A DNA stretch of 10,060 nt from Phycisphaerae bacterium (GTDB lineage Bacteria; Planctomycetota; Phycisphaerae; Sedimentisphaerales; Anaerobacaceae): contig DAOVNI010000028.1 in assembly GCA_030630315.1 (NCBI GenBank), positions 1 to 10,060 of the forward strand, given 5' to 3'. A program made the position numbers and the translations under genes. A model generated the notes under the pieces. It saw nothing but the letters and a program-made list of their open reading frames with translations. It searched no databases and was not told where the DNA came from. The stretch's first letter is position 1. The number at the start of each line of letters is the position of its first letter. This document shows positions 1 to 6,998 of the stretch, piece by piece.

Positions 1-249
1 ATTGCAAGGTACGCTCCGTTAGCGGCGGCGAAGCTGGTCCAACTTACCGAATCGGAAAACCAGGAGACGGCGCGGAAAGCGTGTCTGGATATTATCTCAT
101 TGCCGAAGATAGGGCCCCAAAAAACTGACCAGTCCAACAAAGGGAAAAAAGACAGCGATAACCCGGCCGAGCAGCTTCCGGAGGCGACGGCCAGCAGATT
201 GTTGGCTGCTTTGGCGGAAGCAGAGCAAGAGCCGGTAAAAAATGGTTGA
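1..249 (+). CDS. Hypothetical protein, C-terminal fragment (5' end outside the window)
   Basis: An open frame enters from the left edge and ends at the TGA at 247-249, giving the last 82 residues of a protein. The first ~32 residues (IARYAPLAAAKLVQLTE and onward) are alanine- and leucine-rich with a helical, HEAT-like look. They are followed by a polar, lysine- and aspartate-rich linker, an alanine-rich helix (ATASRLLAALAEAEQE) and a short charged tail. Such alpha-helical ends occur in HEAT-like proteins and in some small-terminase or helix-turn-helix proteins, but there is too little here to choose. I do not recognise the gene. It reads in the same direction as the sulfatase, whose probable promoter overlaps this stop codon, so the two are probably separate transcription units. 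That it is the end of a real gene rests on the clean frame and its position; confidence is moderate. Confidence 0.6.
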   Translation: MARYAPLAAAKLVQLTESENQETARKACLDIISLPKIGPQKTDQSNKGKKDSDNPAEQLPEATASRLLAALAEAEQEPVKNG

Positions 250-273
250 ATTCAGCAGGTCAATAAATATAAT
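246..273 (+). promoter_or_regulatory. Sigma-70-like promoter upstream of the sulfatase gene
   Basis: TTGAAT at 246-251 and a perfect TATAAT at 268-273 are separated by 16 bases. An A-tract at 237-242 lies directly upstream and could act as an UP-like element. The predicted transcription start is near 280, leaving about 54 bases before the preferred start codon at 334. The -35 box overlaps the TGA stop of the preceding gene. The same 15 bases (AAAAAATGGTTGAAT, 237-251) recur at 1808-1822 in front of the second transcription unit, which strengthens the call. Confidence 0.65.
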
Positions 274-321
274 GGAAGTTGGAAACCACTTATGAAAATC
301 AATACAGCCGACATTGACAAA

Positions 322-326
322 GAGGT
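322..326 (+). promoter_or_regulatory. Ribosome binding site that favours the sulfatase start at 334
   Basis: GAGGT lies 7 bases before the ATG at 334. The in-frame upstream ATG at 292 has only a weak GGA at 281-283. This favours 334, which also puts the twin arginines eight residues from the N-terminus, as is usual for a Tat signal. Confidence 0.55.
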
Positions 327-333
327 AAGAAAT

Positions 334-1731
334 ATGAGTTCACCGGGCAATACACGACGTGATTTTTTAAAGGCCACAGCCGTGGGGGTGGCAACGCTGG
401 CGATGCCGGAGTGCGTGCCGGCCAGCGAGAAGGGACGGGCCCGCAGGACTAACATTGTTCTGATTCTGGTCGATGACTTAGGTTACGGGGACCTTTCGAG
501 CTATGGGGCAAAGGATATGAAGACTCCGAACCTCGACAGACTCATCGCGGGTGGTATGCGGTTCGACCACTTCTACGCCAACTGTCCGGTTTGCTCGCCG
601 ACGCGTGCATCGCTGCTGACCGGCAGATACCCGGACCTTGTCGGCGTGCCGGGGGTGATACGCACACACCAAAGAAGCAACTGGGGCTATCTATCACCAC
701 AGGCAGTACTGCTGCCAAAGCTGCTCAAACGCGCCGGCTATCATACTGCCATTGTGGGCAAATGGCACTTAGGGCTGACGTCACCGAACAGGCCGAACGA
801 GCGGGGCTTCGACCACTTCCACGGCTTCCTCGGCGATATGATGGACGACTACTACAACCATCGTCGCCACGGCATCAATTATATGCGGCTGAACAATAAG
901 CAAATCGCCCCGAAAGGTCATGCCACCGACCTGTTTTCGCAATGGGCGATAGATTATATTACTGAACGTGCGAAGTCGAAACAGCCATTCTTTTTGTATC
1001 TTGCCTACAACGCACCGCATACGCCGATTCAGCCGCCGAAAGATTGGCTCAAGCGCATCAAGAGCCGTGAGAAGGGCATCAGCGATAAACGTGCCAGACT
1101 CGTCGCTCTAATCGAACACCTCGACGACGGTATCGGAAAAGTGCTCGCAGCACTGAAAGAATCCGGTGAGAGTGACAACACGTTGGTCATCTTTACCTCC
1201 GACAATGGTGGGCAGCTCTCCGTCGGAGCGAACAACGGGCCGCTGAATGGCGGCAAGGGAGGTATGTATGAGGGCGGTATCCGCGTGCCGATGTGCGCCG
1301 TATGGCCAAACAAAATACAACCTGGCTCTCGCAGCAATCGTGTCGCATTGACTATGGGCCTGTTCCCGACCATTTGTGAGGCGGGCGGTGCTGGTCTGGA
1401 TTACGAGATTGACGGCCGCAGCATTCTGCCGACACTGCTCGGTAAGGACCAGCCCACGGAAGAACGTTTTCTGTTCTGGGTGCGGCGTGAAGGTGGCGGG
1501 TACGGCGGCCGGGCTTATTATGCCGTGCGATACGGCGACTGGAAACTGCTGCAGAACAGTCCATTCGAGCCACTGCAGCTTTACAACCTCAAGGACGACC
1601 CGCAGGAAAAACAGCCATCAGGCAAAAAACATAAGATGTATCAGAAACTCTTTACCGCGCTGCGCAACCATATCGTTGAAGCCGGCGCAGTACCCTGGCA
1701 GCGATACCCCGTAAAACTAAACGGCTTTTAG
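334..1731 (+). CDS. Tat-exported sulfatase, family S1 (arylsulfatase A-like)
   Basis: This predicted enzyme of 465 residues hydrolyses sulfate esters, probably on a polysaccharide, outside the cytoplasm. A Tat signal opens it (RRDFLK at 8-13, then a hydrophobic stretch). The alkaline-phosphatase-like fold follows: metal-binding aspartates in VDDLGYGD (D47, D48); the sulfatase signature CSPTRASLLTGR with C87 as the residue converted to formylglycine and R91; GKWHLG with K143 and H145; APHTP with H229; TSDNGG with D290 and N291; and K308 in GGKGGMYEGG. All expected catalytic positions are present and the C-terminal subdomain (YGDWKLL, LYNLKDDP) is complete, so the gene looks intact. Being a cysteine-type sulfatase it needs a maturation enzyme, which is not in the window. 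An alternative start at 292 would add 14 residues. The S1 subfamily and substrate cannot be read from sequence alone. It has its own promoter and is followed by a second transcription unit. Confidence 0.96.
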   Translation: MSSPGNTRRDFLKATAVGVATLAMPECVPASEKGRARRTNIVLILVDDLGYGDLSSYGAKDMKTPNLDRLIAGGMRFDHFYANCPVCSPTRASLLTGRYPDLVGVPGVIRTHQRSNWGYLSPQAVLLPKLLKRAGYHTAIVGKWHLGLTSPNRPNERGFDHFHGFLGDMMDDYYNHRRHGINYMRLNNKQIAPKGHATDLFSQWAIDYITERAKSKQPFFLYLAYNAPHTPIQPPKDWLKRIKSREKGISDKRARLVALIEHLDDGIGKVLAALKESGESDNTLVIFTSDNGGQLSVGANNGPLNGGKGGMYEGGIRVPMCAVWPNKIQPGSRSNRVALTMGLFPTICEAGGAGLDYEIDGRSILPTLLGKDQPTEERFLFWVRREGGGYGGRAYYAVRYGDWKLLQNSPFEPLQLYNLKDDPQEKQPSGKKHKMYQKLFTALRNHIVEAGAVPWQRYPVKLNGF

Positions 1732-1816
1732 CAAGCTGCTGAACCACTAACTTAGCGTTACGATGGTGGACAGCCCATATGCGGGGTTGTAAGGGCCTGG
1801 CGGCAGCAAAAAATGG

Positions 1817-1845
1817 TTGAATAAAATGCGACAGAGAACTATAAT
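1817..1845 (+). promoter_or_regulatory. Sigma-70-like promoter of the three-paralogue operon
   Basis: TTGAAT at 1817-1822 and TATAAT at 1840-1845 are separated by exactly 17 bases, the optimal spacing. An A-tract (1808-1813) sits directly upstream. The predicted start near 1852 leaves a leader of about 20 bases before the ATG at 1872, with AAGGTG at 1860-1865 as ribosome binding site. The rest of the 1732-1862 gap holds only weak, mutually exclusive small hairpins and no convincing terminator. The 15-base block around the -35 box is identical to the one before the sulfatase gene. Confidence 0.75.
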
Positions 1846-1871
1846 AGTGGAAGCCATATAAGGTGCGAATT

Positions 1872-4577
1872 ATGAAACACATTTTCACATTCTCGCTGCT
1901 GGTTGTTATGTGCTTTTTGTCGGTGATATTCGCGGACGAAGAGCCGGGAAATTCCCGAAGGCCGCGTGAAGAAGAACGGACAAGGCAACAGGAACTTTCT
2001 GAGAAGAGAAGACAGGCCAGGGAACTCGCACGCGAAGTTCTGAACGGGCGGCAGGTTGTGGTGCGGGTCTATAATGATTGGCAAAAGGATGCAAGAGCAT
2101 TTGAACGGGTTAGCGTTCCATTAAAGGAACTGTCGATAGGTTTGGATGCCGTAGAATCGGCTTTCGGTGAAATCCCCGAATTTGCGGTCATTGTGGTTAC
2201 TGCTGAAGACCAGAAAGATGAAGCGGTGGCGGTGGTACTTAGCGATTTTATTTATGCCGAGCTTTACAAAAAAGGCAAAAGCTTTTCTATCTGGCCCAAA
2301 CATTTAGGCAAGATCGCAGAAAAATGGCACCTCTTCAAAGATGCGCTCGGCAAGCCCATTCCGCACGCTACGGTCGAAATCATGATCGCCAGTAGTCCAT
2401 ACTGGAGTACAGGGCCACGGGTCTCGATAGGCAAAGTAAAGCTCGATGAAAAAGGTCGGTTGAAGCCTCCTAAGTCGACTTCTACACTATGTCACTTTTG
2501 TTTTATGCTCTTCCATCCGGATTACTGCAGTGCTCCCGTACAAGCCAGGCCGCATATTCGTGTTGACAAAGGGGTATGGGCGAATTTCGTTCCTGTTTTA
2601 CCTGTAGACAAATGGTGCGTCTTTAAAGATGCTCTCGGCGAACCAATTCCGGAGGCGACGGTAGAAATCTTCGAGGGCAGCAATTGGGAAAAGAGAAAAC
2701 CAGATTCCATAGGAAAGATCAAACTCGATGAGAAAGGGCGATTGAGGCCCCCTGAATCAAATCCGCGACTGCTGTCGTGCTGTTTTATTGTTTCTCATCC
2801 GGATTACGGCACCGCGTTAGTAGAACGGAAACGAGGGAGAGATCCAAGCGAGCCATTGTTTAGCTGTACCGTTCCACTTGTCCGCATAGGCACGAAAGCC
2901 GACGAGCGCAGTATCTGGGGAACCATTGTTGACCCCAATGGCAACCCTGTCGCCGGAGCGGTGATCACGTGTATGGGGGTCAGTGTGCCGAGTGGAGGAT
3001 ACATACGTTTCGCATCTACCTTCCCTTACCAGCCGCAGCCATTAAGGACCATTACTGACGGGCAGGGCCACTTTGCCCTGTACCTGCCTATTGAACAAGA
3101 TAGCGACAAACACGGCCGTCTGGTGCCACTGGCCTCGAAATATTACGTCCGAATCGAAGCTCCGAAAGCCCTTGGCCTTGAGCCTTATTCAGGGAAGATA
3201 AACTCCGGCGAGGAAACTACGACTACTATGGATCCTATAGGGCACGGCGAATACTTTCATACCTTTGTGTTTGAAGACGCAAACGGCGCAATTACAGACA
3301 CGAACCGACTGAGGAAAATCGAAATCACCATAACGTATGACAAAGGTCAGCGGAGATTCCGATACGATGCTTGGATAGACGGCGGGAAGTTTCCGCCGGG
3401 AACCTATCAGGCGCTGAGCCCAGGAACGAAACCGTTAAAATTTGAGCCAATAGAAGTCACAGAAGATAGTCCCGAGTTACTGATTTTCAAAGTTCGGCCA
3501 GGGATTATCTATTATGGCCAAGTCGTTCACGGAATTACGGGCGAGCCGATGCCGGACGCTATTGTAATGAGCATCAGAGATGGCTTTGTCAATGATGTTT
3601 CCTTGCTTGAACCCAACCAGTGGGATGCCATTTGCTCAGTTGGACCGGAGTTAGATCCTCAGGAACCGGCACTCGCTCCACTAAAAGAAGCCTTCAAGTT
3701 CAAGAAAATAACCCAGACCGACCCGAAAGGTAGCTTTGATATCTCTTTCAGGCCCGGAAAGATTGGGGTCCGTTTGGTAGCTGTAAAGAAGGATTATCTC
3801 GGTGCAGCCCAGAAACTCAGTTATTTTATGCCGGCCGATGAAACCAAAACTAAGACCTCAGAGTTCGAGGCAGCTGAACCGGATGAGAACGGTTACATAG
3901 CACTGCCCCCGATGAAATTGTTCCCGGCGGCTACGATAGTTATCGAGCCAAATGTCCCTACCGAAGCCGAAGAGGCCGGACACGATGAGGTTAGATTGCA
4001 CTGGTTTACCGATCCAGATGATAATACATTTTGGCTAAGTGACCTCTGGGCGACACCAAAGAATAACAAAGGTGCCTATCTGTTCTACAAATACGATTTG
4101 CGATCAAATGAAATCGAGACGGCCTATATTCCCGCGGGACTGGAACTGACCATGAGAGTTTATATGTTGGGCGAAAGCCGGTGGGGTCCTATCATTGTTA
4201 ACGGCATCAAATTAGACCAAGGCCAAGTTCTTGATCTTGGCCGCCAGAGTTTTAAGCCTGCCATTAAGGTTTCTGTAAAAGTAATAGATTCAGCGAACGA
4301 GCCTGTCGAGGGCGTGGCAGTCCGTATTAGCAACAACATCTCGCCCTGGTTAATTTTTATGCAGGGCCCTATTACCAATGAAAAGGGCGTAGTTTTAATC
4401 AACGTTCCGCAGGATTCGAAGGGAGAGTTTGTTATCGAATATTACGAGGACAAAAAGGACCCGAACAAGATGCACTTGCGTGAAGGCACAGCTTACGAAG
4501 TGGGCGGTGAAGAAGACGCAGGTCGAGAATTTACAATGACCATCTCAGATGAGATGCTTTACCAACTCTTTAAGTGA
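1872..4577 (+). CDS. Large secreted multi-module protein with carboxypeptidase-regulatory-like domains, paralogue 1
   Basis: 901 residues, function unknown. A Sec signal peptide (residues 1-21, cleavage likely after IFA) is followed by a highly charged, probably helical segment (about 22-60) and an unrecognised N-terminal domain (about 60-142, VVVRVYNDW to FSIWP). Two tandem copies of a ~96-residue module follow (151-246 and 247-342; FKDALG.PIP.ATVEI and KLDEKGRL). Next are a typical carboxypeptidase-regulatory-like module from RSIWGTIVDPNGNP (about 346-430), a beta-rich segment from about 460 (HTFVFEDANG), another module with GQVVHGITGEPMP (549-561), and a last one from about 798, ending in SDEMLYQLFK. 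Such modules are beta-sandwiches that bind or present rather than catalyse; no catalytic motif, membrane anchor or sorting signal is visible. ATG 1872 is preferred over GTG 1863, which overlaps the ribosome binding site. It is the first gene of the second unit and is longer than its two paralogues because of the module duplication. Confidence 0.9.
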   Translation: MKHIFTFSLLVVMCFLSVIFADEEPGNSRRPREEERTRQQELSEKRRQARELAREVLNGRQVVVRVYNDWQKDARAFERVSVPLKELSIGLDAVESAFGEIPEFAVIVVTAEDQKDEAVAVVLSDFIYAELYKKGKSFSIWPKHLGKIAEKWHLFKDALGKPIPHATVEIMIASSPYWSTGPRVSIGKVKLDEKGRLKPPKSTSTLCHFCFMLFHPDYCSAPVQARPHIRVDKGVWANFVPVLPVDKWCVFKDALGEPIPEATVEIFEGSNWEKRKPDSIGKIKLDEKGRLRPPESNPRLLSCCFIVSHPDYGTALVERKRGRDPSEPLFSCTVPLVRIGTKADERSIWGTIVDPNGNPVAGAVITCMGVSVPSGGYIRFASTFPYQPQPLRTITDGQGHFALYLPIEQDSDKHGRLVPLASKYYVRIEAPKALGLEPYSGKINSGEETTTTMDPIGHGEYFHTFVFEDANGAITDTNRLRKIEITITYDKGQRRFRYDAWIDGGKFPPGTYQALSPGTKPLKFEPIEVTEDSPELLIFKVRPGIIYYGQVVHGITGEPMPDAIVMSIRDGFVNDVSLLEPNQWDAICSVGPELDPQEPALAPLKEAFKFKKITQTDPKGSFDISFRPGKIGVRLVAVKKDYLGAAQKLSYFMPADETKTKTSEFEAAEPDENGYIALPPMKLFPAATIVIEPNVPTEAEEAGHDEVRLHWFTDPDDNTFWLSDLWATPKNNKGAYLFYKYDLRSNEIETAYIPAGLELTMRVYMLGESRWGPIIVNGIKLDQGQVLDLGRQSFKPAIKVSVKVIDSANEPVEGVAVRISNNISPWLIFMQGPITNEKGVVLINVPQDSKGEFVIEYYEDKKDPNKMHLREGTAYEVGGEEDAGREFTMTISDEMLYQLFK
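2061..2296 (+). repeat. Near-identical tract shared with the next gene, copy 1
   Basis: These 236 bases match 4809-5044 without gaps except for 9 substitutions (96% by hand count). In the same register the 80 bases to the left match at only about 69%, and similarity stops abruptly after the CTGGCC at the right end. The tract encodes most of the N-terminal domain (residues 64-141). Five of the nine differences are silent. Confidence 0.9.
2322..2897 (+). repeat. In-frame tandem duplication of a 96-codon module
   Basis: Copy A spans 2322-2609 and copy B 2610-2897, a period of 288 bases. Both begin with an AAATGG codon pair (KW) and share FKDALG.PIP.ATVEI, then SIGK.KLDEKGRL.PP, then HPDY near the end. 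The first 60 bases of the two copies match at 48 positions by hand count; later parts have diverged further. The two following paralogues carry only one copy. Confidence 0.85.
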
Positions 4578-4625
4578 GGCCTCTTTAGCCATTAGATTTG
4601 TGAGGTAATGGAAATGAAAAACAAC
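4566..4625 (+). repeat. Operon junction repeat, copy 1
   Basis: This block covers the last codons of one paralogue, its TGA, the 36-base spacer with its ribosome binding site, and the first codons of the next. It matches 6939-6998 at 57 of 60 bases. A more distant version starts at 9297. It contains GAGGTAATGGAAATG, where GAGGT at 4602-4606 is well placed for the second ATG (4614) and too close to the first (4608). Confidence 0.85.
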
Positions 4626-6950
4626 ATACCTATCTTCAGCATCTTATTACTTGCCGCATTTCTTTCGCTGTCGATATTCGCCGGTGAGGAGCCGGAAAAT
4701 TCGAGGAAGTTGCGTGATGATAGAGAAGCAGAACAGCAGCAGTTTCGCGAGAAGGAAAGAGAGGCGAGGGAGCTGGCGCGCGAAGTGCTGGCTGGCAGGC
4801 AAGTGGTGGTGCGGGTCTATAACAATTGGCAAAAGGATGCAAGAGCATTTGAACGGGTTAGCGTTCCATTAAAGGAACTGTCGATAGGTTTGGATGCCGT
4901 AGAATCGGCTTTTGGTGAAATCTCCGAATTTGCGGTCATAGTGGTTACTGCTCAAGACCAGAAAGATGAGGCGGTGGCGGTGGTACTTAGCGATTTTATT
5001 TATGCCGAGCTTTACAAAAAAAGCAAAAGTTTTTCTATCTGGCCTCCATCTCTCACCGACCAAGATAACCACTGGTGGACTATCAAAGACGCCCTCGGCA
5101 ATCCCCTCCCCAACGCCAAAGTGAAAATATTCATCGGCTACACCGTAACATCAAGCAGGAGACCACCTATATCAGGGATATGGCTCAGCGATACAAGGCT
5201 CGATAAAAAAGGACGGTTGAAGCAGATTAGGACAACTTCTAAGTACTGGCGGTTAGAGCTGCTCGTTTCCCATCCGGATTACGGCACTGCCTTTGCGGCA
5301 CCGTATGGCCAGCCGGTAACATATTATGTAGTTCCCTTTGCACGCATGGATGCAGACACTGTTTCACGAAGTCTGTGGGGCACCGTTGTGGACGCAAAAG
5401 GCAATCCGATAAGTGGAGCATTAATCGAATGCGGCTCAGTACTCGCTCCGGGTGGGGTTGGCACCGTGGTATTTCCCAGCAGACACAGAATCTTAACCGA
5501 TGAACAAGGTCGATTTGCCTTAACTGTACCCATCGAAGAAGGAAGGCTGGCTCCACCGAATTCAAAATACGGTATATCTGTCAAACCGCCAAACGACCCT
5601 GGGCCTGCCTCTCGTTACGACCATGTGCCCAGTGGTAAAGAATGTACAATAACTCTGGAGCACGACGGATACCTTCATACCTTTGCATTTGAGGACGTGA
5701 ATGGCCCGATTACCGACCCCAATCGGCTCAAGAAGATCCGCGTCATCATCGACCGGCCGGGCCAAAACACGCTATATCTTCGATATGACCGCTGGAAAGA
5801 TGGCGGGATGTTCCCGCCGGGGCAATATAGCCCGGTAATGCGAGAGACAAAACCGTTAGTATTCAAGCCGATAAAAGTGACCGAAGATAGTCCAAAGCAT
5901 CTTGTTTTCAAGGTTGAGGATCGGATTTTCTATCGTGGCCAAGTCGTCCACGGCATTACCGGCGAGCCGATGCCAAGTGCGATTGTGATGGTCGGAGAAT
6001 TCATACCTGACCCAGAGTGGGGAGATTTCTCAGCGATTACGCCTCAGCAGTGGCAGGCAATTCACGCACTTGGGGCTAACCCACCGCTGGACGACAAAGC
6101 CCTGGAACCACTGAGAAATTTTGTGCGCTTTAAGAAAATCGTTCGGACCAATCAGGATGGGTGGTTTGTGATAACCGCTCAACCCAGGGATGTGCTTCAT
6201 CACCTTGTAGTGGCCGAAGAAGATTATTTGGGTTTTGCATATTCGAGGCACGGACCGCCCTGCAGAAGAAACATCCTGGCACCTGGCGAAAACGGGGTGA
6301 TTGAAATTCCGCCAATCAAATTGTTTCCTGCAGCAACAATTGTGTTCGAGCCACATATTGAGGAGGAGGATGATACGGCCGACGTCCGAGCACGCTGGAT
6401 TATCGATCCGGACAACAATCCGGCCTGGGTGGAGCAACTTAAATCCAGTTCTTATGTCTTCAACCGAAGATTCTGGCCAAACAGATGGCAGAGCATGCAT
6501 GTCCCCGCAGGGTTGAACATCCGGATAAGACTGTTTCTGACGAGCAACCGACTTGGCAATGCTTACTGGGGCCACATCATTCTGGCAAAGACCAGTAATC
6601 TCGCTCAGGGCCAGACGCTCGATCTTGGCCGCCTGACCTTTCCACGAGCCAAACCAACCTTTCCGATTCACGTAAAGGTTGTCAATTTAAGGGCCCAGCC
6701 GGTTGAGGGCGTGGGTGTCTGGCGCATTCTTGATGATCGATTTTGGGGCGGCTCCTGTATCACGAATGAATTCGGCATAGCTACATTTAAAGTGCCGCTG
6801 CATTGCAAGGGTGAGTTTCACGTAGGTTTCGACGAGGACGGCCTGAAGCTGAAGGAAAGTATACCCTTTCAGATGGGCGGCGAAGAAGATGTAGGCCGAC
6901 AGTTCACGCTGGTGCTGTCAGATAAAATGCTTTATCATCTCTTTAAGTGA
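4614..6950 (+). CDS. Large secreted multi-module protein with carboxypeptidase-regulatory-like domains, paralogue 2
   Basis: 778 residues, function unknown, same plan as the preceding gene. Signal peptide (residues 1-23, cleavage likely after IFA), charged probable helix (about 24-62), then the unrecognised N-terminal domain (about 62-143), nearly identical to that of paralogue 1. A single KDALGNPLPNAKVKI module follows instead of two, which accounts for most of the shorter length. Then come the carboxypeptidase-regulatory-like module from SLWGTVVDAKGNP (W255), the HTFAFEDVNG segment (about 352 on), the GQVVHGITGEPMP module (442-454), the IKLFPAATIVFEP and HVPAGLN strands, and the last module (about 684 on) ending SDKMLYHLFK. 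No catalytic motif or anchor is seen. The start at ATG 4614 is preferred over 4608 because GAGGT lies 7 bases before it. It is 36 bases after the previous stop, so translation is probably co-transcriptional in one operon. Confidence 0.9.
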   Translation: MKNNIPIFSILLLAAFLSLSIFAGEEPENSRKLRDDREAEQQQFREKEREARELAREVLAGRQVVVRVYNNWQKDARAFERVSVPLKELSIGLDAVESAFGEISEFAVIVVTAQDQKDEAVAVVLSDFIYAELYKKSKSFSIWPPSLTDQDNHWWTIKDALGNPLPNAKVKIFIGYTVTSSRRPPISGIWLSDTRLDKKGRLKQIRTTSKYWRLELLVSHPDYGTAFAAPYGQPVTYYVVPFARMDADTVSRSLWGTVVDAKGNPISGALIECGSVLAPGGVGTVVFPSRHRILTDEQGRFALTVPIEEGRLAPPNSKYGISVKPPNDPGPASRYDHVPSGKECTITLEHDGYLHTFAFEDVNGPITDPNRLKKIRVIIDRPGQNTLYLRYDRWKDGGMFPPGQYSPVMRETKPLVFKPIKVTEDSPKHLVFKVEDRIFYRGQVVHGITGEPMPSAIVMVGEFIPDPEWGDFSAITPQQWQAIHALGANPPLDDKALEPLRNFVRFKKIVRTNQDGWFVITAQPRDVLHHLVVAEEDYLGFAYSRHGPPCRRNILAPGENGVIEIPPIKLFPAATIVFEPHIEEEDDTADVRARWIIDPDNNPAWVEQLKSSSYVFNRRFWPNRWQSMHVPAGLNIRIRLFLTSNRLGNAYWGHIILAKTSNLAQGQTLDLGRLTFPRAKPTFPIHVKVVNLRAQPVEGVGVWRILDDRFWGGSCITNEFGIATFKVPLHCKGEFHVGFDEDGLKLKESIPFQMGGEEDVGRQFTLVLSDKMLYHLFK
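4809..5044 (+). repeat. Near-identical tract shared with the previous gene, copy 2
   Basis: This is the partner of 2061-2296: 227 of 236 bases identical, with no gaps. The encoded differences are D/N, P/S, E/Q and G/S; the other five are silent. Paralogue 3 has a homologous but clearly diverged version of this region (about 7147-7375), so the tract is not simply under uniform constraint. Confidence 0.9.
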
Positions 6951-6998
6951 GGCCTCTTTAACCATTAGATTTGTGAGATAATGGAAATGAAAAACAAT
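6939..6998 (+). repeat. Operon junction repeat, copy 2
   Basis: This has the same layout as 4566-4625: end of paralogue, TGA, 36-base spacer, paired ATG codons (6981 and 6987) and the MKNN start. Three substitutions separate the two copies. One of them turns GAGGT into GAGAT, so the ribosome binding site here is weaker, which may lower translation of the third paralogue. Confidence 0.85.

Noticed and set aside
1748..1765. Resemblance of CTAAC...GTTA to an integron attC-type end
   Set aside because: The paired inner and outer boxes and the long imperfect palindrome of a real attC site are missing, and the neighbouring genes are not cassette-like.
1735..1807. Possible terminator after the sulfatase gene (CCACTA with TGGTGG, TAAC with GTTA, GCTGC with GCAGC)
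   Set aside because: The stems are only 4-6 pairs, some mutually exclusive, with long loops and no following T-tract on the plus strand. A terminator cannot be supported.
1863..1871. GTG start for paralogue 1 at 1863
   Set aside because: It overlaps the AAGGTG ribosome binding site, and ATG 1872 gives a standard MKHIF signal peptide start like the MKNN starts of the paralogues.
4576..4583. Palindrome GAGGCCTC just after the stop codons of paralogues 1 and 2
   Set aside because: Eight bases without a loop are too short to act as a terminator. It is kept because it is part of the duplicated junction and is already lost in the third copy (AAGGCATC).
6030..6671. 213-codon open frame on the minus strand inside paralogue 2
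   Set aside because: It lies wholly within a well-supported coding gene whose protein aligns with two paralogues through this region. The minus-strand product shows no recognisable domain, no signal and no supporting ribosome binding site, so it is a shadow frame.
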